A stretch of 9,068 nucleotides of DNA from Halococcaceae archaeon (GTDB lineage Archaea; Halobacteriota; Halobacteria; Halobacteriales; Halalkalicoccaceae), in the NCBI GenBank assembly GCA_007129135.1, contig SKWB01000100.1:1-9068 (forward strand), given 5' to 3'. The position numbers and the translations under genes were made by a program. This document shows, one piece after another, positions 1 to 5,800 of the stretch (positions are counted from its first letter, which is position 1; each line of letters opens with the position of its first letter). The notes under the pieces are model-generated. The model searched no databases. It saw nothing but the letters and a program-made list of their open reading frames with translations, and was not told where the DNA came from.

Positions 1-245
1 AACTTCGAGATGGCGACGGACATCATGAAGTTGAGCAGCGCGTAGATCAGCGCGATGTCGAGGAACCAGGGCTGGTCGAGGCCCGCAGCGAGCAGCGCGA
101 GGATCACGACAGTGTTGGTCCCGAGGACGTTCACCGCGAGCACGCGGTCCTGGACGGTCGGCCCGGCGACCGCGCGGTAGAACATCGCGATCGCGAGGAC
201 GACGAACAGCGCCGCCGCGAGGAGGAAGACCTCCGAGAACACCAT
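1..245 (-). CDS. mrpF: MrpF/MnhF subunit of multisubunit Na+/H+ antiporter (3' end outside window)
   Basis: This is a small membrane subunit of the Mrp-type monovalent cation/proton antiporter, which exports Na+ in exchange for protons across the cytoplasmic membrane. The visible 81 residues start MVFSEVFLLAAALFVVLAIA and form three hydrophobic segments at about residues 5-23, 34-52 and 57-77. Between the first two is the family-typical RAVAGPTVQDRVLAVN loop. The family is usually around 90 residues, so only a short C-terminus is missing beyond the left edge. The ATG overlaps the mrpE stop in a TGATG arrangement. A GGAGG Shine-Dalgarno sequence (255-259) lies inside the mrpE 3' end with 9-nt spacing, so the two are almost certainly co-transcribed and translationally coupled. 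Identity rests on the sequence pattern and on following mrpE. Confidence 0.92.
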   Translation of the reverse strand, partial: MVFSEVFLLAAALFVVLAIAMFYRAVAGPTVQDRVLAVNVLGTNTVVILALLAAGLDQPWFLDIALIYALLNFMMSVAISK

Positions 246-1288
246 CACCGATCGCCTCCCGTGAGGATCTCCGTGTCGCCACGCTCTCGCGGCGTGGCGA
301 TCCTCGCGGCCTCGCGTCCGTAGAAGACGAAGCGAACCGAGCGCTCGAGCGCGCCCTCGAAGAGGTCCTCTCTGGCCTCCTCGATCAGCGTGTGGACGAC
401 GAGACGCTGGTCGTTCGCCCGGACGGTCAGCGTCCCGGGCGTGAGCGTGATGCTGTTGGCGAGCGTCATCAGCGGGAGGCCGCTGCGCACCGCGGCGTTG
501 ACGCGCGTGAGTTTCGGGTCGATCGGCATCGACGGCCGGAGGATCACGACCGCGATGGCGACGTTCGCCTTCACGATCTCGAACAGCAGGTACGGGACGT
601 AGAGCATCCCGCGGAGGACGCGGACCGGGGTGCGCGTCGGGTGGAGCGGCGTCGAGAAGGTGACGTGCGAGAGGGTGAGCGCGACGACGGTCGCGCTCGC
701 CGCCCCCGTCACGATGTCGAACCAGTAGGTCGGGTCGCCGAGGACCAGGTAGAACAGGTAGGAGACGGCGAACAGGCCGAGGAACCGGCTTCGCCCGCCC
801 GTTCCGGTGAACCGCGCGTGTCGGGCGGGCCGTTCGACGGGCGCCTCCGACCAGTCGAGGCCGGCCTCGGTGAGGTGGCGTTCGAGCGGCTGGAGCATCG
901 GTGCGGTCGCGCCCGGTCGGTACTCCGGATCGACGATCACCCGGTCGACCCCGACCCGCTCGGCGTAGGCGGCGAGCGTCCTCGCGTAGTCCTGTGGCCC
1001 GAAGAGATACTCGTCGCCCCCGAGGATCGCGGTCTCGACCGCTATCGACCCCTCGGACGCCTCGTTCGCCCAGGCATTCGCGCGGCCGAGCAGCCGACGG
1101 GCCGCCTCGGCGTTGGCCGCCCCCTCGGGGACCTCGCCCTCGTAGGCGAGCGCGTAGACCAGGTGGAGTTCGCCGCCGGTCTCGAGGCAGGCCGAGACGG
1201 CGTAGTCGACGGTCTGTCGGGCCGTCTCCGAGTTCGAGATCGGAACGAGGAGCCGTTCGGGCCCCTCGCTCCCGTCGCGGTCGCTCAT
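245..1288 (-). CDS. mrpE: UspA-like domain fused to MrpE/MnhE antiporter subunit
   Basis: This 347-residue protein has two parts. Residues about 11-145 resemble a universal stress protein (LLVPISNSETARQTVDYAVS, then ELHLVYAL), but I do not see the usual Gly-rich ATP-binding motif near its end, so nucleotide binding is doubtful. Residues about 165-328 match MrpE, with hydrophobic segments near 168-184, 190-208 and 228-250 and the hallmark NSITLTPGTLTV at 278-289. The MrpE half is an integral membrane part of the Na+/H+ antiporter, and the Usp half would be cytoplasmic. Bacterial MrpE is about 160 residues, so the N-terminal domain roughly doubles it. I recall this fusion as common in haloarchaea, which is knowledge and not visible here. 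I chose ATG 1288 because the longer frame begins with TTG at 1318 and adds residues unlike either domain. It lies 64 bp downstream of coaBC on the same strand and overlaps mrpF. Confidence 0.93.
   Translation of the reverse strand: MSDRDGSEGPERLLVPISNSETARQTVDYAVSACLETGGELHLVYALAYEGEVPEGAANAEAARRLLGRANAWANEASEGSIAVETAILGGDEYLFGPQDYARTLAAYAERVGVDRVIVDPEYRPGATAPMLQPLERHLTEAGLDWSEAPVERPARHARFTGTGGRSRFLGLFAVSYLFYLVLGDPTYWFDIVTGAASATVVALTLSHVTFSTPLHPTRTPVRVLRGMLYVPYLLFEIVKANVAIAVVILRPSMPIDPKLTRVNAAVRSGLPLMTLANSITLTPGTLTVRANDQRLVVHTLIEEAREDLFEGALERSVRFVFYGREAARIATPRERGDTEILTGGDR
255..259 (-). promoter_or_regulatory. Shine-Dalgarno sequence of mrpF
   Basis: GGAGG read on the minus strand, 9 nt before the mrpF ATG and inside the last codons of mrpE. 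It supports the mrpF start and points to coupled translation. Most other genes here lack such a site. Confidence 0.75.
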
Positions 1289-1352
1289 ACTACCCGAGAC
1301 AAACCAGACTCCTCGCAAAACGATTTCGTTCTGTCGCGGCCCCAGCGCCCGA
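1289..1352 (-). other. coaBC-mrpE intergenic gap
   Basis: A 64-bp spacer. It contains the near-palindrome AACGATTTCGTT (1319-1330), with arms of five bases and a two-base centre, and a T-rich run on the minus strand. There is no convincing TATA box and no Shine-Dalgarno at the right distance from ATG 1288. mrpE may be read through from coaBC or have a weak promoter of its own. Confidence 0.4.
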
Positions 1353-2543
1353 TCAGCCGAGTTCCGCCGCGAGTTTCGCCGCGACCCGCTCCCCGACGGC
1401 CCACTTCGTCCCCTCGCACTCGGTCGCGTCCGTCTCGGTCACGAGTAGCACCCGCGAGTCCTCGCGGCCCATCACGTCCGCGTCGTTCGCGACGACGAAC
1501 GCGAGGTCCACCCTGGCCAGCGTCTCCCGCGCCGCCGCGATCAGCTCGTCGTCGTGGCCGCCGGTCTCGGCCTTGAAGCCGACGATCGGCAGCGCCGGGT
1601 GGGCCTCGCGTACGGCGTCGATCAGTTTCGGGGTCGGCGAGAGCGAGAGCGAGAGGTCGCGCTGACCGGAGCGGATCTTCTCGGCCTCTGGCTCGACGGC
1701 GTAGTCACCGACGGCCGCCGCCGAGAGCAGGGCGTCCGCCCCCTCGACCGCCGAGAGCGTCTCCTCGCGCATCTCCGCCTCGGTCTCGACCTCCCTGACC
1801 GTGGCGTAGTGGTCCGCCGGCGGGACCGCCGCGGCGATCGGGTGTGGGCCGACCGGGCCGTGGACGAGCGTCACCTCCGCGCCCGCGACGTAGCAGGCGC
1901 GAGCGACCTCCCGGCCCGTCCGCCCCGACGAGCGGTTCGTGAGCACCCGCACGGGATCGATCTCCTCGACGGTCGCCCCGCTCGTGACCACGAGCTCCCT
2001 CCCCTCGAGCGGGCGGTCGTCCACGGCCCGCGCGACGTCGAGACAGATCGCGTCCTGGCTCGCGACCTTCGCCTTCCCCTCCTCGACCCTCGGGTCGACG
2101 AACGAGACGCCCCAGGACTCGACGCGGTCGATCGCCTCCAGAACGCCGGGGTGGTCGTACATCGGCTCGTGCATCGCGGGGGCGACGACGACCGGTATGC
2201 CGGAGCCGAGCGCCGTCGTCGCGCAGGTCGTCACGGGCGTGTCGTCGACCGCGCTCGCTACCTTCCCGACCGTGTTCGCCGTCGCCGGTGCGATCAGGAG
2301 CACGTCCGCCCAGCCGTCGTAGCCACAGAGCTCGACGTGTTCGACGCTCCCGGTGATCTCGGTCGTCACCGGGTTGTCGGTCGCGAACTCGACGGCCCAC
2401 GGGTGGACGATGCCCCGCGCGCCGGGGCTCATCACCGCGCGGACCGACGCGCCGCGCCGGCGGAGTTCGTGGGCGAGTTCGACCACCTTCACCGCGGCGA
2501 TCGACCCCGTGACGCCGAGTGCGACGTTGGCTCCCGAGAGCAT
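1353..2543 (-). CDS. coaBC: Bifunctional phosphopantothenoylcysteine decarboxylase / phosphopantothenate-cysteine ligase
   Basis: This 396-residue cytoplasmic protein catalyses two steps of coenzyme A synthesis: it ligates cysteine to phosphopantothenate and decarboxylates the product to phosphopantetheine. The CoaC flavoprotein half covers about 1-175: GVTGSIAAVK at the start, a likely catalytic His in VEHVEL (His69), APATANT at 85-91 and PAMHEPMY at 122-129, the counterpart of the bacterial PxMNxxMW motif. The CoaB half covers about 183-394: VTSGATVEEIDPVRVLTNRS at 186-205, AAAVGDY at 275-281, EKIRSG at 288-293, GFKAET at 322-327 and VAND at 351-354. Bacterial CoaBC has a conserved Cys after the PxMN motif. 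Here the equivalent stretch reads VEEGKAKVA, which I recall as the archaeal form. Length fits the family. The ATG lies about 27 bp from a strong TATA box, so the transcript is probably leaderless. Confidence 0.96.
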   Translation of the reverse strand: MLSGANVALGVTGSIAAVKVVELAHELRRRGASVRAVMSPGARGIVHPWAVEFATDNPVTTEITGSVEHVELCGYDGWADVLLIAPATANTVGKVASAVDDTPVTTCATTALGSGIPVVVAPAMHEPMYDHPGVLEAIDRVESWGVSFVDPRVEEGKAKVASQDAICLDVARAVDDRPLEGRELVVTSGATVEEIDPVRVLTNRSSGRTGREVARACYVAGAEVTLVHGPVGPHPIAAAVPPADHYATVREVETEAEMREETLSAVEGADALLSAAAVGDYAVEPEAEKIRSGQRDLSLSLSPTPKLIDAVREAHPALPIVGFKAETGGHDDELIAAARETLARVDLAFVVANDADVMGREDSRVLLVTETDATECEGTKWAVGERVAAKLAAELG

Positions 2544-2565
2544 GGGTTGGGCTTTCGCTCACGGG

Positions 2566-2573
2566 AAAATAAA
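2566..2573 (-). promoter_or_regulatory. TATA box of coaBC
   Basis: TTTATTTT on the minus strand, centred about 27 bp upstream of the coaBC ATG. At that spacing transcription would start at or next to the ATG, giving a leaderless mRNA, and no Shine-Dalgarno is present to contradict this. It is the clearest archaeal promoter in the left half of the window. Confidence 0.75.
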
Positions 2574-2650
2574 CGTGCCCACCGCCTCGCGTCCCCGCCG
2601 AACCTGGTCGTTCTGGAGCACTCTCCCACTCGGCGGACTCTCTCCGGAGC

Positions 2651-2719
2651 CGTAGAGTAAGTTCAAGTGATCAATCTACGTGGTTGACGTAACTCCCACG
2701 GAGTCGGGATGGACCCGAC
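2651..2719 (+). promoter_or_regulatory. Inverted repeats upstream of the CHRD-LTD gene
   Basis: Several inverted repeats are stacked ahead of the plus-strand gene. CGTAGA (2651-2656) pairs with TCTACG (2675-2680). TACGT (2677-2681) pairs with ACGTA (2687-2691), and CGTGG (2679-2683) pairs with CCACG (2696-2700); these alternatives are mutually exclusive. GTCGGG (2703-2708) and CCCGAC (2714-2719) form a tight hairpin with a 5-base loop. I find no convincing TATA box. These could be operator half-sites or a folded 5' leader; the sequence alone does not decide. Confidence 0.4.
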
Positions 2720-2741
2720 GGGGTGGGGGGTCGCACACACC

Positions 2742-3863
2742 ATGAGTGGCAACAACGTCAACAGACGGACGGTACTGGGCGCGGTCGGGACGACGATCGT
2801 CGGCGGGATGGTCGCCACCGGCAGCGCCGCGGCAGAGGGACACGCGGAGAGCTTCTCGGCGGAGCTGACGGGCGAGGCGGAGGTCCCACCGGTCGAGACG
2901 AACGCGAGCGGGCGCGCCACGTTCGAGCTGAGCGAGGACGGCTCGGCGGTCCACTTCGAGGTCTTCATCGACTGCATCCGGAACGTGAACCAGGGCCACA
3001 TCCACCTCGGTGACGAGGGGGAGAACGGCCCGGTCGTGGTCTGGCTCTACCCGCAGGCCACCCGGGAGCCCGAACTGATCGAGGGCGTCCAGCGCGACTT
3101 CGTGCTCGCGGAGGGCACGCTCACCGAGGAGGACCTGGTGGACGAACTGGAGGGCGAGTCGCTCGAGTCGCTCGCGGCGGTCATGCGCGAGGAGGGCGCG
3201 TACGTCAACATCCACTCCGAGCAGAACCCCGCGGGCGAGATCCGCGGTCAGATCGTCCCGGACGAGGAGGCGGAGGTCGGCGAGCCGGAAGATACCGAAG
3301 AGCCGCCAGAGGACGTCGATGACGATGAGGAGGAAGACGTCGACGACGATGAACCAGACGACCCAGATGACGAAGGAGATGATCCTGACGACGATGATGA
3401 TGAGCCGGACGAGGACGATGATGACGATGAACCGGACGAGGAGGACGAGCCAGACGAAGAACCTAGTCTGAGTCTGGGACCGATCAACGTCGGTGAAAAC
3501 GTTCCACCGGACGAGGAATACATCACCCTCCAAAACGACGGGGAAGACCCAATCGATATGAATGGTTGGGCTCTGCGTGACGATCCGAGCACCGGTGTCG
3601 TTCAGGCAGGGACTGTGGGTGAGTATTCGTTCAGCGATTTCGTTTTAGATGGAGGGGCATCAGTCCAGATTATCACCGGTGGCGATGAATCCGATGATAC
3701 CGACGACACCCTGCACTGGGGAATCGGCCGGGAGATCTGGAATCAGGAAGGAGATACGGTTGTAGTGGTGGACGAAACAGGAAGCACCATTCTCCAGCAG
3801 TCTTACGAAAGCCAGACCTCCATCCAGTTCGTCTTCTCCGTGATCCGGTCGGTCTTCGCGTAG
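2742..3863 (+). CDS. Tat-exported CHRD domain protein with acidic linker and C-terminal lamin-tail (LTD) domain
   Basis: This 373-residue protein is probably exported in folded form. Residues 1-32 are a twin-arginine signal (NRRTVLGAVG at 7-16, hydrophobic stretch, then ATGSAAA). I see no lipobox Cys. Residues about 36-173 are a CHRD domain: SFSAELTGEAEVPPV, then GHIHLGDEGENGPVVVWLY at 85-103, ending in the hallmark NIHSEQNPAGEIRGQIV at 156-172. Residues 174-240 are almost only Asp, Glu, Pro and Gly. Residues about 248-355 fit an LTD beta-sandwich: EYITLQNDG, DMNGWALRDDP, SFSDFVLDGG, LHWGIGREIWNQEGDTVVVVD. A 17-residue, partly hydrophobic tail follows. Both domains are usually extracellular; the role, perhaps adhesion or ligand binding, is unknown. 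The LTD half is clearly less GC-rich than the CHRD half. I chose ATG 2742 because it gives a normal-length Tat signal; ATG 2709 lies in a hairpin loop. Confidence 0.88.
   Translation: MSGNNVNRRTVLGAVGTTIVGGMVATGSAAAEGHAESFSAELTGEAEVPPVETNASGRATFELSEDGSAVHFEVFIDCIRNVNQGHIHLGDEGENGPVVVWLYPQATREPELIEGVQRDFVLAEGTLTEEDLVDELEGESLESLAAVMREEGAYVNIHSEQNPAGEIRGQIVPDEEAEVGEPEDTEEPPEDVDDDEEEDVDDDEPDDPDDEGDDPDDDDDEPDEDDDDDEPDEEDEPDEEPSLSLGPINVGENVPPDEEYITLQNDGEDPIDMNGWALRDDPSTGVVQAGTVGEYSFSDFVLDGGASVQIITGGDESDDTDDTLHWGIGREIWNQEGDTVVVVDETGSTILQQSYESQTSIQFVFSVIRSVFA
3321..3461 (+). repeat. Low-complexity acidic codon repeat inside the CHRD-LTD gene
   Basis: This stretch consists almost entirely of GAY and GAR codons with regularly placed proline. 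The pentapeptide DEPD(D/E) recurs, encoded at 3348-3361, 3399-3412, 3426-3439 and 3444-3457 with silent third-base differences. Such DNA can expand, contract or recombine. It forms the flexible link between the two domains and coincides with the change in base composition. Confidence 0.8.
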
Positions 3864-3876
3864 GGACGACCCACAG

Positions 3877-3881
3877 TTTTT
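3877..3881 (+). terminator. T-run terminator after the CHRD-LTD gene
   Basis: Five consecutive T residues begin 13 bases after the stop codon, in an otherwise mixed sequence. Archaeal RNA polymerase commonly terminates at T-tracts without a hairpin, so this is a plausible end for the transcript. Confidence 0.5.
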
Positions 3882-4093
3882 CGTCGCCGTGGAGCTGTCA
3901 GCGGTGAAGGGATCGACCGGGACGTGGCGCTCTCACCCGTAGAGACACGAATCCGAACTGGGAGTCCGAACGGGCGGTTGAGGAGGATCCGGGGCTCTAC
4001 GCAGCACTCGCCCACCGAAAGGAGAACGGTGAATCGCCTCCGTTCGGACGACGAGCAGCGTCACGGCGAAGCCTCGGCGCTCGATCGGAGTGG

Positions 4094-4106
4094 TGTTTTG
4101 ATTATT
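4094..4106 (+). promoter_or_regulatory. TATA-like element of the HalOD1 gene
   Basis: TGTTTTGATTATT is an AT-rich stretch centred about 24 bp before the GTG at 4124, in a GC-richer context. The spacing suits a leaderless or near-leaderless transcript, and no Shine-Dalgarno is visible. Confidence 0.5.
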
Positions 4107-4123
4107 CGAGTGAAATACGATGC

Positions 4124-4456
4124 GTGTTTACTCCCCCAGCGCCACCCCGCGGTGTGGAGTACGAGATAGGTACGGACGAAACAGTGAGCACGGCCGTCGT
4201 ACGGGCGGTGGGTGCGGTCGAAGGCCGTAATCCACAGTCGCTCCGACCGCTGACGAACGTCCTCGATACGGAGGCGTTGGACGCCCTGTTCGCCTGCCGG
4301 GGAGACGGGGCGGCGCGTATCGGAGGCCGACTCTCCTTCGTCTACAGCGCGTGTCGACTCACCGTCGACAACGGAGAGTACCTCACGGTTCAGTTACTCG
4401 ATACCCGTCACGGTGATACACGCAGAAGTGGAGAGGAGCGTCGTTCCGTCGGGTGA
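4124..4456 (+). CDS. HalOD1 output-domain protein
   Basis: This 110-residue protein matches the halobacterial output domain HalOD1 over about residues 20-92. The pattern is TVSTAVVRAVGAVEGRNPQS (20-39), then LTNVLDTEALDALF (43-56), a variable loop, then LSFVYSACRLTVDNGEYLTV (70-89). HalOD1 proteins occur alone or attached to signalling proteins in haloarchaea. A signalling output role is presumed from architecture, and the biochemical activity is not known to me. The last 18 residues are Arg- and charge-rich and lie outside the domain. GTG 4124 is the likely start given the TATA-like element; GTG 4154 would also keep the domain intact. ATG 4120 is out of frame and stops quickly. The gene is convergent with the TrmB-type gene, only 13 bp away and with no terminator between them. 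Confidence 0.82.
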   Translation: MFTPPAPPRGVEYEIGTDETVSTAVVRAVGAVEGRNPQSLRPLTNVLDTEALDALFACRGDGAARIGGRLSFVYSACRLTVDNGEYLTVQLLDTRHGDTRRSGEERRSVG

Positions 4457-4469
4457 GGATCCCGAGAGG

Positions 4470-5273
4470 TTAGGGACCCGGATCGTGAGCGAGGAGGAGC
4501 CCCTGCGCCATGAGACGACGGGCGATCACGACGAGGCCGTTCCCGAATCCGTCCCCGAAGATCGCCTGTTCCTTCTTGGTATCGGGTATGATCGAACTCA
4601 CCAGGATCGTCGATCGATCGATCAGGAGGAGTCGACCGATCGCCGTATCGTCGACCGTGGCGTTCTCACCGTGTAGCCACTCGAGTCCCGAGATGAACGT
4701 CGTGGCGTCCGGGACAGCCGTTTCGATCTCGTCTTGGAGCGAATCGGTCAACGCACCGACGAGCAGGTCCACCCCGTTGCCGACCCCGTTGAGGGCGTCC
4801 ACGAGCTCCGGTGTCAGGAGCGAGTCGTCACCGATGACGAGGACGACCTCGTCCGTCGCCTCCCCGATCAGGTCGTTCGTCCGGTTTTCGATCGCATCCC
4901 GGCCGGACATCGCCCAGACCTGCTGGACGGGTCCCTCGTCGTCCGGATCGACGATCTCGACCATCTCGAGGGCATCGCGAAGCCGTTCGACCCGGGCCTC
5001 GTACTGGTCGCGGAGCGTCTCGGTCGCTTCCTCGAGCGGAACGGCACGGAACTGCTGGGGACTCGAGTGTTGAATCTCGACCAGCCCCTGTGCCTCCAGC
5101 ACCCGGATCGCGTCGTAGACCCGCGTTCGCGGAACCTCGGTCATCTCGCTGAGCTGCTTTGCCGTCCCGGTGTGCAGCCGTGACAACCCGACGAAACACC
5201 GCGCCTCGTACTCCTTCAAGCCGAGCTGCTGAAGCACCTCGATCGCCTCCTCCAAGTTCGCGTTCGTATCCAT
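4470..5273 (-). CDS. TrmB-type transcriptional regulator
   Basis: This 267-residue cytoplasmic DNA-binding protein has an N-terminal winged helix at about 12-76: LGLKEYEARCFVGLSRLHTG, KQLSEMTEVPRTRVYDAIRV as helix-turn-helix and recognition helix, then LEAQGLVEIQHSSPQQFRAV as wing. A helical, likely coiled-coil linker (82-107) leads to a C-terminal domain (113-262) with DEVVLVIGDDSLLTPELVDA, as in many haloarchaeal TrmB paralogues. TrmB itself controls sugar uptake and metabolism genes, but I see no clear sugar-binding domain here, so the effector and targets are unknown. ATG 5273 is well supported: a strong Shine-Dalgarno (AGGAGGT, 5282-5288) lies 8 nt upstream. A longer frame to 5408 adds 45 residues that do not resemble the family. 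It is convergent with HalOD1 and has a long gene-free upstream region. Confidence 0.9.
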   Translation of the reverse strand: MDTNANLEEAIEVLQQLGLKEYEARCFVGLSRLHTGTAKQLSEMTEVPRTRVYDAIRVLEAQGLVEIQHSSPQQFRAVPLEEATETLRDQYEARVERLRDALEMVEIVDPDDEGPVQQVWAMSGRDAIENRTNDLIGEATDEVVLVIGDDSLLTPELVDALNGVGNGVDLLVGALTDSLQDEIETAVPDATTFISGLEWLHGENATVDDTAIGRLLLIDRSTILVSSIIPDTKKEQAIFGDGFGNGLVVIARRLMAQGLLLAHDPGP

Positions 5274-5281
5274 GTGTCCCA

Positions 5282-5333
5282 ACCTCCTGGATAGCCCAGG
5301 GATTACCTCTCGATAGCGCACCGGAATAGATAG
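5282..5333 (-). promoter_or_regulatory. Promoter and Shine-Dalgarno of the TrmB-type gene
   Basis: On the minus strand CTATCTATTC (5324-5333) is a TATA-like element, and AGGAGGT (5282-5288) sits 8 nt before ATG 5273. A start about 27 bp below the TATA would leave a leader of roughly 27 nt containing the ribosome site. This leadered gene contrasts with several neighbours that look leaderless. The Shine-Dalgarno is certain as sequence; the TATA assignment is tentative. Confidence 0.55.
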
Positions 5334-5428
5334 GCATTGGCACTCCTCCCACGCTTCACGAGACGAGGGGTCGGCCACGATCGGCGGGATGACGACGCTC
5401 GGCGGCAAACCGCGGGACGGTTACCGTA

Positions 5429-5527
5429 TTTGTGATGTTCTCAGTGACACCAGTTGATCGGGGCTCTCGGATGGAGTCAAAACCGGTTTTGCTGTTCGTC
5501 TTCGAGAATCACTCGGTTAATCACAAA
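5429..5527. promoter_or_regulatory. Palindrome flanked by inverted TTTGTGAT sites (candidate operator)
   Basis: CAAAACCGGTTTTG at 5478-5491 is a perfect 14-base palindrome. On either side lie TTTGTGAT (5429-5436) and its inverse ATCACAAA (5520-5527), about 41 and 28 bases away. A short AT-rich palindrome in GC-rich DNA, 200 bp upstream of a regulator gene, is what a dimer-binding operator would look like. Which protein binds it cannot be told; the adjacent TrmB-type regulator is one candidate. Confidence 0.45.
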
Positions 5528-5785
5528 ACAGATTTACGCGGCGAATCGCAATCAGCCTACCAGCACGCGATCCAGTGCTGTGTCCCAACCACAACGTTGC
5601 TCGCGTGCTGACCTATCACCTCGCGTGGTGGGTTCGAGCAGGGCCGACAGACCACATCGGTGGGTAACGATACGTCCGGTGACCCACAGTCCGTCGTGAT
5701 CGAGCGACGCGAACGGTTCGGGTCGAGTACCTGTGCTGGCCGGGCGTTCGTGGCGCTTGCCAGCCGTGAGGCGGGAACAGTAAGC

Positions 5786-5800
5786 GACGTGAGTCACGTC
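5786..5800. repeat. 15-base perfect palindrome
   Basis: GACGTGA and TCACGTC flank a single central G. It lies about 105 bp past the HTH-10 stop codon, in non-coding sequence. It could be a protein-binding site or a transcript-end structure; no T-run follows it on either strand. Confidence 0.4.

Noticed and set aside
392..1576. Plus-strand 394-codon open frame across mrpE and coaBC
   Set aside because: Arg- and Asp-rich nonsense composition typical of antisense frames in GC-rich DNA; it lies opposite two clearly identified genes.
1705..2562. Minus-strand 285-codon frame overlapping coaBC in another frame
   Set aside because: Almost only Arg, Gly, Asp and Pro; coaBC in the adjacent frame carries all family motifs.
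2676..3533. Minus-strand 285-codon frame that looks like a membrane protein rich in Val, Ile and Leu
   Set aside because: It is the antisense of the acidic GAY/GAR repeat in the CHRD-LTD gene; reading that DNA backwards produces hydrophobic codons. The plus strand has recognisable domains.
3248..3592. Minus-strand frame with a long Ser/Gly run resembling a low-complexity surface protein
   Set aside because: Another antisense frame of the same acidic repeat, with no start signals and no other domain.
3864..4123. Possible gene or pseudogene between the CHRD-LTD and HalOD1 genes
   Set aside because: Frames here (such as 3924-4169 plus and 3803-4015 minus) lack protein-like composition. Apart from a T-run and the HalOD1 promoter I see nothing.
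4609..4640. Tandem GATC-like repeat (CGATCGATCGATC)
   Set aside because: It lies inside the TrmB-type coding region and encodes an ordinary part of the domain, so it is probably a codon-level coincidence.
5274..5408. N-terminal extension of the TrmB-type regulator by 45 residues
   Set aside because: The strong Shine-Dalgarno and the family-like start both favour ATG 5273, and the extension would span the promoter.
5625..5700. Possible tRNA, from a GGGTTCGA sequence
   Set aside because: No acceptor stem, anticodon arm or D arm can be matched around it.
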